DNA from: Tubulanus polymorphus
Taxonomy: Eukaryota > Nemertea > Palaeonemertea > Tubulaniformes > Tubulanidae
Length of the DNA stretch: 64,000 nucleotides
NCBI RefSeq assembly: GCF_964204645.1
Contig: NC_134029.1
Span: forward strand, 20,726,450-20,790,449
Reading direction: 5' to 3'
A program made the translations under genes and the position numbers. Within the stretch, counting starts at the first letter, position 1; each line of letters begins with the position of its first letter. The notes under the pieces are model-generated. The model worked only from the letters and a program-made list of their open reading frames with translations. It searched no databases and was not told the origin of the DNA. Positions 1 to 11,815 of this stretch are shown here, piece by piece.

Positions 1-360
1 CGTGAACAATTGGGTACATGTGGAGTAAATTTACTCCTGAGTACCTAGTACTGTCGCTCGGGTTTTACTTCCCCCCAGGGAGAGGTGAAGGTTTGTCTGT
101 GGATAATAAATACCAATGTCACTTCTCCCGAAAGAGAGATGAAAGATGCCCAATAAGGGATAAGCTAATGATGCCAATGTCACTTATCCAAGGGTGACGT
201 GATTAGGCCTAAAGACTCCGACATAGAAATATCCGTTGTGAAGGCTAAAGCGTCATCATTTACCAGGGTCCAGTTGCCGCACGAACACGAGCTTCGGTGG
301 CAACCAAACCCAGAAAAGCGGGGATGGCCGAGGGTAAAAGCATGAGCGCTACCGATCATA
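1..360. repeat. dispersed retroelement-like repeat (fragment)
   Basis: No coding potential is seen. The first ~100 bases share short blocks (actcc-gag, gctcgg, ttacttc, ccccagggagag) with the repeat at 31440-31690, in the same order. I therefore read this as another truncated copy of that interspersed family. The rest, to about 360, has short internal echoes (ccaatgtcactt occurs twice) but no recognisable gene. Confidence 0.35.
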
Positions 361-1033
361 AGCCGTTGCGTATATTGCTAATACTTAGATACCTTCATAA
401 TCATTTTTACCATCATTATCATGAGGGTTTACCGCTATCTTATAGAAGACAATAGATTATTCAGACAGCTAGACATTAGACAGCTACTTACAGATTCCTG
501 TTGTTTTCCCCTCTTTACCCGCTTTCGTTTTTTTCAAAGTGTAATAAATGTTTAGACTTATCGTAAATTACTATTCAGAATATTCACCAATATTCAGGCA
601 TTAATTACCTGCGACTAAACATTCATGAATCGTCGCCTTAAAGTCAGTGCCTGGTATTAAAAATCGTCAGGTTTGCGACGCTAGATGAACCGCCATGTTG
701 ACGACATGTTTATCGAATTTCTTTTTTCTCATTTTGTAGCGTGAGTGACTCGTTATCAATCCGCGGTTGATGGTTTCAATTAATTATCATTTTATAAGGA
801 AAATGTTTTTATATCTGTCATAACTCATTAACCGAAATGATACTGCGTGCGAGTTGAGTGAAATGTAGATCTTTGAAAGACTTTTCAAACGATGTATTAT
901 ATGGTGACAATTTCTTTCTAGCAAACAGTGTAAGGGGTCGTTTTTCACGATAGCGTGTCCTATACATACGTTCAGACAGAGAGGACGTGGCCTCCCTGGT
1001 ACAGGTTAACAGTTCGCGTGTCGGTATTGTTAA

Positions 1034-1496
1034 GCCTAGCGCACATCGACAAAGCGACTGGAGACAACTAGTTGCTAGTGAGCGAGTACCCCGCGCACAT
1101 CGAAAATTTAGTAAAAACCAGCAACTACGTGGCTCATGCCGGTCGCTAGGTCTATAGCGCACACATCGACAGCAACTGAGATGTGGTCTAGCAAATATTC
1201 TTGAGGGCATCACAAGTCACGTGACAAATAGCTTTGTTTTAGTCAGTTACAACCATGTGTTGTTGATTATGGAGCGCTCACATCGACGGATATGAGAGCA
1301 ACTGAGTACAACTAGTTGCTCAAAAGTAGGACATGAGCAACTGGGTGGAACTGGAGATCGATGGACGCTAACCAGTCGTAAGCTCGCTCACATCGACAAA
1401 TTCGAGCAACTGATTGTATCCAGCCAGTTGCTCTCATGCGCCGAAAACTGCCTGGCAACTAGTTGTCTCCAATCGCAGTGTCGATGTGCGCTAGGC
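1034..1496. mobile_element. 463-bp non-autonomous element with long terminal inverted repeats
   Basis: The left end (gcctagcgcacatcgac...) reappears reverse-complemented at the right end. This gives inverted termini of about 42 bp with about three mismatches, extending through gagacaactagttgc. Inside, the module cacatcgac followed by agcaactg recurs near 1160, 1277 and 1388. Flanking bases are ttaa on the left and ttta on the right, so a TTAA-like target duplication is possible but imperfect. There is no transposase ORF. The superfamily is not assigned. Confidence 0.6.
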
Positions 1497-2184
1497 TTTA
1501 GTGTCCATGGAGCGAACTGAGTAGGCAATTACCGGCGCGAATCAGGGCGCAGGGCAATAACATCAGCTGTAAAGGACAATTTCCTACTAAATTTTTGCTT
1601 GCAAACAGGCATTTTATGGGGCATTCAGTGGTCTAAATTGACATTTTCAATAATGATTATTAGAAATGATCGATATTCTACTCGAAAAAGGCATTTTTCT
1701 TCTTCGACCGAAACAGTTTTTTGAACGTAGAAAAAAATGTTCAGAAATGCAACCCGACCTACTTACGTACACTAAGCTTCTTCATGAAAGTAGACGTCGC
1801 CAGAATGCGATTATCAATCATTTTGGGGTATGTCAAACTTCATAGAAAAATGCGCTTGAAAAATTGAAAGAACATCGGATTTACTGTTTGTATTCACCCA
1901 ACTAACTGTGGTGTAGCATGAACTATAACAGCCCCGACTCCGGCATTTTGAAAATCACCAGATTTCAGAAGACAAAAAAATCAATAAGCTTTTAGCGAAT
2001 GATTTTTCTAAAAGCTAATGCATTTTAGATTAGACATTGAGCATTGTTCGTCATAATCTAACGGGAAATCCTTCATACGGTGTTTATTGAATTCGTATAG
2101 GTCGTAAAACGGATAACAGATGAGATGATGGTCGTTATCCAAAGCTGATGTTTTTTATGAACGTAGTAAAAATACAGCTGTCCT

Positions 2185-2295
2185 GGGCCCGGTTTTATAG
2201 ACTGGTATCAACTTTAACCCAGGGGTTAACTCAACCGAAAATGAATTGAGTTAGCCCCTTGATTAAAGTGAATACCAGTCTATAAAACCGGGCCC
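2185..2295. mobile_element. ~110-bp palindromic MITE (family A)
   Basis: The element begins and ends with gggccc. Its two halves are reverse complements: ccggttttatagactggta on the left matches taccagtctataaaaccgg on the right, with taactcaa/ttgagtta near the centre. It would fold into one long hairpin. The same family recurs at 9569-9682 and 9713-9822, and as a half copy at 33243-33325. Confidence 0.75.
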
Positions 2296-2359
2296 TGTTT
2301 TTTTCGCCGCATAGCTTCCGCGTTCCCGGTCACCATAACCTTAGAAATAGGTCACTTCG

Positions 2360-2385
2360 AATGAATGAATGAATGAATAAATGAA
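2360..2385. repeat. short (GAAT)n tract
   Basis: About six tandem tetranucleotides (gaatgaatgaat...). This is a simple-sequence tract with no further meaning visible. Confidence 0.6.
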
Positions 2386-3539
2386 TTTATTTGCAAAATA
2401 AATTGTTACAAAAAATATCGACACTATTCTTTAAGGATAGTTCATCACGCATCGATCGATAAAAGATTTTAAAATTCCGGCTTATCTATATCAATTTATC
2501 ATCCGGTTGATGGATGATAGTTAGATTTGACCTTATTTGGCAATTTCAACTAGACTATGTAATTAATAACTGGATATTCTTAGTTGGTGTTTGCTAACAG
2601 AATGATTCATTGCAGCGGAATTATAAAAGTGATTACATTTATAAATATGAAATTATTTCAACACAACCAGGATGGAAAATTATGTTTTTTGAAGCACGGG
2701 CAAACGCTATTTGTATGTCTAATATTCTAAAGTAGATTATTGCGTGTTATATTACTATCACGTCACAATCGACCTTGGATTTAGCATTCTTACGAATATC
2801 TCAAACCGCGAATTCCATATTTCGTAAAGTAACAGCAAACAATTGAATATCTTAGAGATGTTTTACGTCATTTCTCAAATCAGCTGCCAGTGACCATATC
2901 AGGGTTAATTGACCCCACATCACTTTTTTCACTCATTACACCGGTCTTCGCTTCGAGAAGTATATTATTGACTATAAATTGTCCCAGTTGCCCAGTGTAT
3001 TGGTAAAACAGTAACTCTTAGAGGCAGGTATCTTGAACATCACATAACTCACACCAATCAAAGACACTGAAATGAAAGATGGGTCCAGTTGAATTGTTCC
3101 TGAAGATTATTCGCGCGACTCGTTTAAGATACACGACTGCCTGTTTTATGATGCATTACTGAATTACTGCATTACTAATTTGCTGAACATCTGCGTTTTT
3201 CTATTCGAGAAATCCCAGACAGAATTTTATTCAACAGTTTTTAATCGCTCGGTTGCATGAAATATCCATTACAAATAAGGCAGCAGTCGCATATTTTTAT
3301 GAAGAACAAATGTTCGGGTTTTTGTTCCATTTTTTCATGACCAACGTCCGTGTAGAGCGAAAAATTAAGAATACAGAGAAAATGACAGTAAGAAACTGCT
3401 GTATTCTAGTTTTCTAGCAAAAAAGGAGAATGCAAACATCATTTTGGAACAGAAGTGAAGCTACTGGCAACCAATATGAGTTAGTTATAGGAGTCACGTT
3501 AAAAACTTCGTAAACAAGTGTTCGAAATCTACGATCATC

Positions 3540-3807
3540 TTATAGTCAGTTGCTTTTAACTCAGCCTAGAGCCAAACTTTTAGCTGCTGGTCAGAGAGCG
3601 TTCTTTACCATGCGCCATATCTTTGGAATAGGTTACCTACTCAGTTACGTTTTAGCACTTCTTTAGATAGTTTTAAATCTCACCTTTTTACGATCGCTTT
3701 TTTTTGTCCTTTGCTTGTATCTATGTCTACTTTTTATATGCTAGTTCTGTATCTTTGAATATTATTTGTAAGCCAAAGAGCATATTTTGATATGGATTTG
3801 GAAATAA

Positions 3808-3861
<54 letters not shown>
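3540..3861 (+). mobile_element. decayed LINE 3' end with (ATT)n tail
   Basis: Reading the plus strand across frames gives fragments that resemble the C-terminal end of CR1/L2/jockey-type reverse transcriptases: an RAKLLAAGQRAFF-like block, then LWNRLPTQLR-like and SLDSFKSHLF-like pieces, broken by frameshifts. A short 3' UTR-like stretch follows, and then a perfect ATT microsatellite from about 3807. The order (RT tail, UTR, simple repeat) is what a 5'-truncated LINE insertion leaves behind. The clade is not determined. Confidence 0.55.
3807..3861. repeat. (ATT)n microsatellite
   Basis: About 17 uninterrupted ATT units, probably the tail of the LINE remnant immediately upstream. Confidence 0.9.
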
Positions 3862-3869
3862 TATTTAAT

Positions 3870-6741
3870 GGAACAGTAGTCCGCAGCACAAGACTGAGCT
3901 TATATTCTCATAAATATCCCTCAAGTGCAGAAATTGTATGAAAATGCACTGAAATTTTCCAGACCTTGTTTTGGCTTTGTACTCGTTCAGCGTGGAAAAT
4001 ACTTGCCATTTTTGAATGTCATGCCCTTCTCATTTCTTTGTGCCAAAGTCAGCCCCTGGATCCGCCCCTGTGCGGTCATATTTCCTATTCACTAATAGAC
4101 AAAAATATCCTCAAACATTTTACACAAAACATCCATGATGATAATGTTAAAGGTATAGTCTTATCAATTATATATTCAAAGGAAAAACTACTTGTACAAG
4201 CATTGGCTACAGAAGAGCATTGTTGCTACCCATTATCTATTTCTTATCTAGAAAAAAATATCGAGTAAAAAAATCGAACTTAAGAAGTCGACTCTCTAAT
4301 AATCAAAGTCGACATACCTATACTTAGAAAATAAATGCTAATCGGCATAAACCCTTTGCAAAATATACATACAGCAGCTTAACTGGAGAAAATATTGAAT
4401 ATATGATTACATTTTCGAAATGTTATACAGTAGAATCAAACAATAAACCAAATTTCGAAATTATCCGCTGTACCCCCATTCATTACATGGTTAGCTGGAA
4501 CGATGCAATACATTCAATGAAACACCCGCATATAGAAAGAAGGAAGTTATGATGCAACGATTAAAGTAGCTTTATCCGAATTGTTAGGATCATTAAATGG
4601 CTTAACGATGATTCAACATGTCATGACTTTTAGCAAGTGGGAAATCTCTTATGTACGATTGATTATCAAATCTCTTGTAATAACACCAACAACTTATAGA
4701 CCAAATTGATCGGAGTTGTGTACTCTACCGGGTGAAAAGGATAACAACAGGTTCTTACCATACTTCGCACTCAAGACTTAAACCTCATGGTGCTCAACAA
4801 AAGGAAATACGAAATATGGCGTGGCCAAACGTAAGGTAGATTTTGAAATAAAAGTTCTTTTGATAGATATAAGGTGTCGGATTTATTTGGTACATATTCA
4901 TTGCGTCTTGTGCGTTGGGCTAGAGCATTCACACGCAATCATTTGACTCGTGATGCTGAAATCTGGCTCAGGCCTAGTCCTACGATTTTGATCGGGCCCG
5001 GGTCAAAAACGCTCGTGTGACCGCAAGCTTCAGTAGATATAAATAAAGTCGCGTATGTGCGGATAGATAACTAAAAATCATTATTTAAATTCAAATGAGA
5101 ATGACCAGTTGTTATTTTTCTATTTTTTAAAGTTGAAAATATTTTTCAAACTGCGTCGATCGAATTGTATTATGCGTGGTTCATTACAATCTACCAGAAG
5201 ACAATATTACCAGATCAATTTCAAAGCACATTAAAAATATTCTTTTATTCTTTTTGTAGTGTCTGGTGTCTGACCTTGATTCGTCTTCGAAGCGAAAGTT
5301 GAATCCATTCGCGTAGGAACTCTTCACGCAAACGTTCAAGTAATTTCAACCGTTTAATGAAATCTGATTCTTTTTTTCGAAAGAACACGCAAAACTTTGA
5401 TAACTTAGAAATAATCCCTTATTCAAGTTTGATCAGCTGGTTAAAATCGATGAACTCGACTATAGCCAGCCCCGGCTAGCGACGACGTTGTATCGGAGAA
5501 GTTTTGCGTCTAATATATCAGCGATATAACTCGAAATCGATAAAGCAATTATCGCCCGAGTGTGAGGAAGATTACGATACAGTTGCGCTTTATTTCCGGT
5601 TTATAACCGATTTACAAGAATGGTTATGCAACGATGATTGAATACTGGCGAGTAGTACTAGCGATGTTTAGAAAATAAAAGTCGTATAATGAATCGTAAA
5701 ACGTCGAGCTCGTGGCATATAGCGATAGAAAAACGGATGGGTGGTGTGCAAATTTCCAATCGAAATTTCTCGTATTCGTTTGCGTTAGATCGCGCGGATT
5801 AATAATAATAAAGAGACGAAATACTGGACCCATTTCATTTCAGAATATACGCTCGTGAGACAGAACATACTCATTTGCGATTGAATGAAAATCGTATGAT
5901 CTTTATTGGATTAAAACCTCACGCAATATCGCCGAGGGTAATAAGAAACGTGTTGCGAATCGGGAAATAGAAAATAATTTGATCAGCAGAAAAACTGTGC
6001 ATTATTTGTCGGCTATCGCAGTTTCCCGTAAGTTGATGTGACAGCAAATAAAAAAAAAGTGCAGAAAAGTAACAACGTTAATAAGAGATCAAAAGCGACG
6101 GGGTGGCGATTTTTTTCTGCAAACTACCAATAATGATGTATTTTGATAGGTGTATTCGGTAGCAATACGCACGTTGATTCGACGGGAATGTAAACAGATA
6201 TCTCCAATTCATTTGAAATCTCTGGCCAAGCAAGAAACTGTCACGTTTACCTGTCATGTTACTGCTTGTCTTCCGGTGAATGTCCTCATTGAATACAACT
6301 ACCGGTATTTTTTTTCGCCGTTGGCAGATATATGCTGGCAAATTTTCAATGTCTAAAATGTTTTTTTCTAGATCGTTCACTGCAAAGCACCAGCAAACGA
6401 ATCCGATATCATCTGAGTAGCTATAAGTGCAATCAAAGATTTCTTTACCATAATTCATTATTCATCGCATTCTCATCTCGTGAAACAAACAAACAACAAT
6501 ATAGAAAACGTATCCAGAATAAGAACTAAGTCTAAGTCTAATTACCAAAACATGACGAAATTGTTTGCAAATAGGACATTATAGTATTGTGATATTCATC
6601 TGATTCTGTAAATCGTTAATCATTGAGAAATTACTCAACGTTCATTAGTTGTAGTACATCGGTCACTTTTATTTATCAACGCAGACAAATTGTCGGCTGG
6701 TATGTAATTGCATTCGTCACGTCCGGTCGATCATTCTCAAA
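3870..6741. other. intergenic, upstream of the GPCR gene
   Basis: No exon chain or conserved protein is recognisable in any frame; the ORFs here are short and look random. An imperfect inverted repeat lies at about 4918-5035 (gcattcacacg near the start against gctcgtgtgaccgc near the end), probably a degraded MITE. The last several hundred bases presumably hold the GPCR promoter and 5' UTR, but no TATA box or initiator can be assigned with confidence. Confidence 0.5.
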
Positions 6742-7833
6742 ATGAACCTCACGACAAACTACAGTACCTTTCCGCCAACCCCGGATTCCCTGACTACTAG
6801 CTATCCGACTCACAGTCCGAGCGGAGCAAGATACCTTGAGTTTTTAAACTCGTACGCGGCCATATTTGTAGTGGTTCTCGGCGTGATAGGAAACTGTTTA
6901 AGTATCACTGTACTGTTAGCTGTGAAATCATTACGTACGACTAGTACCGGAATATTGTTGACAATATTGGCATTTGCCGACAACGGCGCGTTACTTATAG
7001 GATTGTTACCCGTTTGGATAAAAGCCGTGTTCAATGTTAGTTTATACGAAGTAAACGTCGTAGTTTGTAAATTTCGATATGTTTTCATGTATTTCAGTTT
7101 GCAATATTCATCCAGCGTACTGGTGTTAATCGCTATCGAACGATTTGTGTCGGTTTACAATCCTGCAAAAGCTAATGAGTGGTTTTCATTAAAAAGAACT
7201 GGAATTATTGCCGCGGGTCTTGGGATATTTTTGTTTCTCCTTAACAGCCACTGGTTTGCTACTATGGAAATTGAAACGACAACGGAGGCATCACGCTGTA
7301 GCGCTCCTGAAAGTTCCCAATACTTTGTCTATGAAGTCTGGGTGTGGATCGACCTTTTAATCTACGCGCTTATCCCGTGGGTTCTTCTAAGCGTGTGTAA
7401 TGTCGCGATTGTATTACGCGTCCGGAATCTGGGGCGGCGACTTACATTAAGACGCCTCAATTCCGGATCGTCTGCGAGTCGTCGCTCCAAACTCACGAGT
7501 ATGACGGCCATGTTGCTCGTTGTAAACACGTCGTTTTTAATAACGACGATGCCTTTCGCTATTTATGTACTTTGCCTCAGCGCTGAGTACTTGTCACTAG
7601 TTAAAGAACTTATCTACGAAAGTTTGTACCTTTTATCTTATATCAATAACGCTATCAATTTTTTTCTTTATGTCATAAGTGGGGTGAGATTTAGAGCGGC
7701 TATGATGAAACTTTTGCGAAGAGGTTTGTCATATTTCGCTCCCAATAGATCGAGTAGCACTACAACCAATGAAGTTTTGACTTCGGTAAATTCAAGACAA
7801 AGAAATAACTCAAAATGTACTACCCTAATATAA
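6742..7833 (+). CDS. intronless class A (rhodopsin-like) GPCR, probably a neuropeptide receptor
   Basis: A single 363-residue ORF with the seven-helix plan. It has an N-terminal tail with N-glycosylation sites (NLT, NYS); TM1 with GN (residues ~35-58); TM2 with LAFAD (~75-80); the TM3 cysteine and an ERF variant of the DRY motif at the end of TM3; and an ECL2 cysteine (ASRCSAP) for the usual disulphide. TM6 lacks the classic CWxP and reads ITTMPF. TM7 has NAINFFLY in place of NPxxY. The C-terminus TTLI fits a class I PDZ ligand. The pattern (TxPFxIY in TM6, YINNAINFFLY in TM7) resembles FMRFamide/GPR139-like orphan receptors common in invertebrates. Ligand unknown. It would act at the plasma membrane through heterotrimeric G proteins. 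No acceptor site precedes the ATG, so the coding region appears to be one exon; 5' UTR introns are not excluded. Confidence 0.9.
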   Translation: MNLTTNYSTFPPTPDSLTTSYPTHSPSGARYLEFLNSYAAIFVVVLGVIGNCLSITVLLAVKSLRTTSTGILLTILAFADNGALLIGLLPVWIKAVFNVSLYEVNVVVCKFRYVFMYFSLQYSSSVLVLIAIERFVSVYNPAKANEWFSLKRTGIIAAGLGIFLFLLNSHWFATMEIETTTEASRCSAPESSQYFVYEVWVWIDLLIYALIPWVLLSVCNVAIVLRVRNLGRRLTLRRLNSGSSASRRSKLTSMTAMLLVVNTSFLITTMPFAIYVLCLSAEYLSLVKELIYESLYLLSYINNAINFFLYVISGVRFRAAMMKLLRRGLSYFAPNRSSSTTTNEVLTSVNSRQRNNSKCTTLI

Positions 7834-7895
7834 GATATTCAAAATATTCGCCGAAATTGTAAACCGACGACTATATTTCTGGTCCTTAACTCTGA

Positions 7896-7901
7896 AATAA
7901 A
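7896..7901 (+). terminator. poly(A) signal of the GPCR gene
   Basis: AATAAA lies 63 bases after the GPCR stop codon, in the sense orientation. Confidence 0.5.
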
Positions 7902-8934
7902 TTATCTAATTTGTAATGATTTTTCACGTGATATCCAATATCGCATATTATAATTCTTATAAACACAAGATGCATTACTGAATTTAGTTTAACATCAAAC
8001 AGTAATACAACCAGCTTTCTTATATATCCTAGATTCTTATAAAACAAAAGAATTATGTAGAGATTAGTTGTAAACGTGTTGGTTTTTGTTACTAAATTTT
8101 GTTGTCCCGATATACATATATAGAAAACCGTAGCACTGGTCTTCAGGGATCACTTTTTATTTCGGACTTGGCATTTTGTTTGTTTGCTGGTCAAGATATT
8201 CCCTGAGCTAATCTATTTATCATCAACAGTAATTGAATTTCGGCTGTTAGGTTAGAAAGAAGTCTGCTTTTTCTTCTCATCACGAATATAAATCTGACAG
8301 TAGCTGAGAGGATGATGATGCGCGGACTGCTAATTGAGCTTAGCGACTCGTGGAGTCTACGTCTATTGATGACCCACTGAGCCTTGCATCGCCGAATACA
8401 CGGCCGTTACAGGATGGGAAAATCATTCACAACACTTGGGCCTAGCCGATTGTCGTTCACCGATCCCGATGATGCACGGGCTGGGGGATAGTCAACCAGA
8501 CTGTGACCTCTTCGGCCGGCGCCGGCCAGCGGACCACAGACCCCAAGAAAAATTCATTATACACAATTACACGGTTTGTTAGATAGGACTTGTAGTGTAC
8601 AACAGAAAATAGACTTAACAGGTGGCTTAAGACTTTTCTTATCAGCTATTCGTGTGCTGGTTCATAAAAAAAGAGGGCTGGAACGAACTTTAAAGGAGTA
8701 CTCCGAATAAAGCAACTCTGGCACGCGAATATTTCGTGACTAACAAACATTCGGTTTTGTCTGCACTTCGTCCAACAAGTAGGAAGTGACAAGTCGATAG
8801 TACATGAATGTACAAGTACAAACTGAACCGATTTTACGATTGTTTACCTATCAACATTTGATGACAGGTGATATTTATCGTCGTGGGTGATTGTTCTTAA
8901 GTCAGTAGCTGTTTACTGGACCAATTTGGACGTC
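7902..8934. other. intergenic between the GPCR and UBE2K genes
   Basis: No protein-coding exon is recognised. The stretch 8270-8550 is clearly more GC-rich than its surroundings and contains the palindrome ccggcgccgg. It could be a fragment of an older retroelement, but no frame gives a recognisable domain. The final part should carry the UBE2K promoter and 5' UTR. Confidence 0.4.
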
Positions 8935-11815
8935 ATGGCGACGACACCAATTGCCGTGCAACGCATGAGACGAGAGTTGAGCGAGGTGGTGTCAAGTCAG
9001 GAGGTAAGAAGAAAACTTCTAAATTTTGCTCCTGTGGCGTGCCTCACAAGCATTACGCTTCAAATTAACCCAACACGCTCCTCTAAATGTCTTCATGGTT
9101 TTAGTCCAGTAGTGTAACAATCTTTGGTATCTGTATTCGGTGTATTGAAAAAAATGGAAAGAATGCTGCCGAAAAATTCAATCGCCAAGATGGAATATTG
9201 GTTTTCAAGATCTACCTCACTCAACTGCTTTACTATCCTGGGTCAATATCTGCTGTTGATATTTCAGATGATGGACTGTAACATAAAAATAGCTTTATTG
9301 GAAAATGAGGAAATCACTGAACTAAAAGGATTTATCGGAGGCCCACCGGACACTCCTTACGAGGGCGCAAAATTCGAACTTAGAATCGTCATACCAGATA
9401 CCTATCCATTTTATCCTCCAAAGGTAAAAAAATTCATCATATTGTAGACATTGTGAAAATGGATCGTTCATAGATAATTGCTGGCGCTTGTGCAAAATCT
9501 TCAGGACAATATTATATTTCTGACACCAATTCATCCTGATAATGACTCATCCCTACTCCAACCGCCCAGGACCCAGTTTTGTAGACCGGTATTACCTTTA
9601 ACACGGGGGCTAACTAAATTGAAAATGAATTAAGTTAGCCCCCGGGTTAAAGGTAATACCAGTCTACCATACCATGTCCGGGTTTTGTGAAGAAAGGGTA
9701 CATGAAATGCTCGGTCCGGTTTTATAGACTGGTATTACCTTTAACCCAGGGGCTAACTCAATTCATTTTCAATTAAGTTAGTCCCCGGGTTAAAGGTAAT
9801 ACCAGTCTGTAAAACCGGCCCCTGGAGTTAACGTACCTCGGAGAGCATTTTCGACCCTGTGAGATCTGAGGCAAGTGGATTGTACTGTACCAAATCATCC
9901 AGTCGCTTAGCGAATTATCAGGTTTACCATCAAATTACTAGATTTCGATGATTGGATTTTTTAAAGGTTCATATGTTTTGCTTCTATTTTTGGATGATCT
10001 TCTTTTGCAGATACATTTCGTCACGAAAATCTGGCACCCGAATATAAGTTCAGTTACCGGCGCCATATGCCTGGATATTCTCAAAGACCAGTGGTAATTG
10101 ATATCTTCATGTTCACAGAAATTCATTTGCGTTCCATACTGCAGGGTCCCTACAACTCCTTGATTCCTTAAAAACTCCTAAACGAAAAATGCTCGTAAAG
10201 GTGCTTGAAACTCCTTTAATCTGAGCACAATGCCTGAGACAATTTTGAGAAATAGGCAATTTGGAATTAACATTAGATTGCGCCAAATTGATAGAGTTGA
10301 AACAAGCATTCTTTATCCAATTAGAAACATACGGTAGTTTGATAGTGTAACAGATAAAAATATGCTTACAAAGCGACTGAATTGACGGTTTACCGAAATA
10401 AACAGTATAGATTCAGGAAATTGGGATATGAAAATGGTACGGATGCTTCCTTGAAATTTTCTCCTTTAAAACTCGAAAACTCCTTATATCCAAGAAAGAC
10501 TGATCTGTAGGGACCCTGTACAGGCTACTGAGAAACTCTTAGATAAAATTGATGTTAAAAGTCATGATTTCATTGATGAAAAATGGTCGAAAATATGATG
10601 TTTTTTGTAGGGCTGCTGCCATGACTTTACGCACCGTGCTCATATCATTACAAGCGCTACTCGCGGCTCCCGAACCGGACGATCCTCAGGATGCCGTCGT
10701 AGCAAAACAATACAAAGATAATTACCCTGCATTTGTACGAACAGCGAAACATTGGGCGCACGCTTACGCACAAGGTACCGTGACGTGCTGGACATGGGCA
10801 TACAATTTTTCAGTCATCAATCAAAAAAGAGGGCAAATGTTAATTCTTAGTTGATAATAACATTGCATTAGATATAAGTGGTCAAAAGCGCTTGGCATAC
10901 CTGACAAAGACTATTGTAGGCTATGAGATTGTTTTCTATTCTTTTTAGAGCTCCGAACAATATCAGAATACTCTCAAAATCAAAATTTCTAGTCCATTTT
11001 CAATCAAACTACTATTTTCGATGTCGAATTAATAAAAATCATAAAAATTGATTCTCTTGGTATGTTTCTACATAGTAATCTATGCACTTAACATAAGATT
11101 AGAAAATAGAAAATTACTCTCAGATATCAAATTACTCTCATTTTTGGCGAAAACTATAACAATTAGAGATATCAAGACGTAGTCTGGTCTGCATCAGTGA
11201 AACGGACCAAATATAGAAGCCCTGTTACATAAACATGTTGATGTATTGTTGGGTTGTAAAAAGTGAGCGAAATAGTTTTGACTTACTATTATTATTAATC
11301 ATTTTGTAGAGCTTTTTATACCGGGTAATTTCCTATCACGATCGAATATTTTCAGGCCCAACCGTTGATACCGAATTCGATGAGAAGATAAACACTATAA
11401 TAAGCATGGGATTTAAAGAGGTACTCAGTCAGTGATTCGTAATAAATTATACGGCATGTTTCCCGGGGTTCAGTTCCACAGTTGTGATTTAGATTTGACT
11501 CTGGAGTTAAAACATTGAAAATTAACTGATTTGAACTCAAAGTTAACTCCAACTCACAACTGTGAAACTGGGCCCAGTTTCTCATATCAAATGTGAGTTC
11601 CACAGTTTTTTCGGTTAAATTTGACTTTTGAGTTAAAACATTGAAAATTAACTGATTTTAACCCTAACTTACAACTGCGGAACCGAGCCCTGGACAAAAT
11701 TCGGTTTTTGATACATTTGTTTTTTTTTTCCACGTTACAGAACGATGCGCGCGTCGCGTTATCGTCGAACGAATGGATACTACAGAAAGCGACTGAATCG
11801 TTGATAAGAAAATGA
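8935..11815 (+). CDS. UBE2K: ubiquitin-conjugating enzyme E2-25K (UBE2K) with UBA domain
   Basis: Six exons: 8935-9003, 9268-9423, 10011-10093, 10611-10774, 11356-11420 and 11741-11815. They splice in frame to 203 residues (human about 200). The UBC fold spans roughly residues 6-155: the PPDTPYEG loop, the HPN motif at 84-86 and the catalytic cysteine at 95 in [10 protein letters not shown]-terminal UBA domain covers about 160-203 (IISMGF in exon 5, then NDARVALSS and the closing helix in exon 6). The enzyme takes ubiquitin from E1 as a thioester and builds mainly K48-linked chains in the cytosol; the UBA binds ubiquitin. The start was chosen at the ATG giving [15 protein letters not shown], which matches the family N-terminus. 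Intron 2 and intron 5 each carry a pair of tandem palindromic MITEs. The gene is convergent with TALE copy 1 and N4BP2 downstream. Confidence 0.95.
9569..9682. mobile_element. palindromic MITE, family A, copy 2
   Basis: Same foldback family as 2185-2295: gtagaccggtattacctt on the left against aaggtaataccagtctac on the right, with a central taactaaat/atta region. It lies in UBE2K intron 2. Confidence 0.75.
9713..9822. mobile_element. palindromic MITE, family A, copy 3
   Basis: Third, well-preserved copy, only 30 bp downstream of copy 2 in the same UBE2K intron. The hairpin arms (ttttatagactggtattacc / ggtaataccagtctgtaaaa) are nearly perfect. Confidence 0.8.
11461..11575. mobile_element. palindromic MITE, family B, copy 1
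   Basis: Foldback with arms ggttcagttccacagttgtg and cacaactgtgaaactgggcc, and a middle gttaaaacattgaaaattaac. It sits in UBE2K intron 5. Confidence 0.65.
11576..11690. mobile_element. palindromic MITE, family B, copy 2
   Basis: Directly abuts copy 1 and shares its core (gagttaaaacattgaaaatt) and outer arms (gttccacagtt / aactgcggaac). This looks like a tandem or nested insertion of the same family. Confidence 0.6.

Noticed and set aside
818-1213. 131-residue minus-strand ORF
   Set aside because: It overlaps the inverted-repeat element and has a random cysteine/arginine-rich composition with no family resemblance.
3966-4268. 100-residue ORF after the LINE remnant
   Set aside because: No domain, no splice partners and AT-rich random composition.
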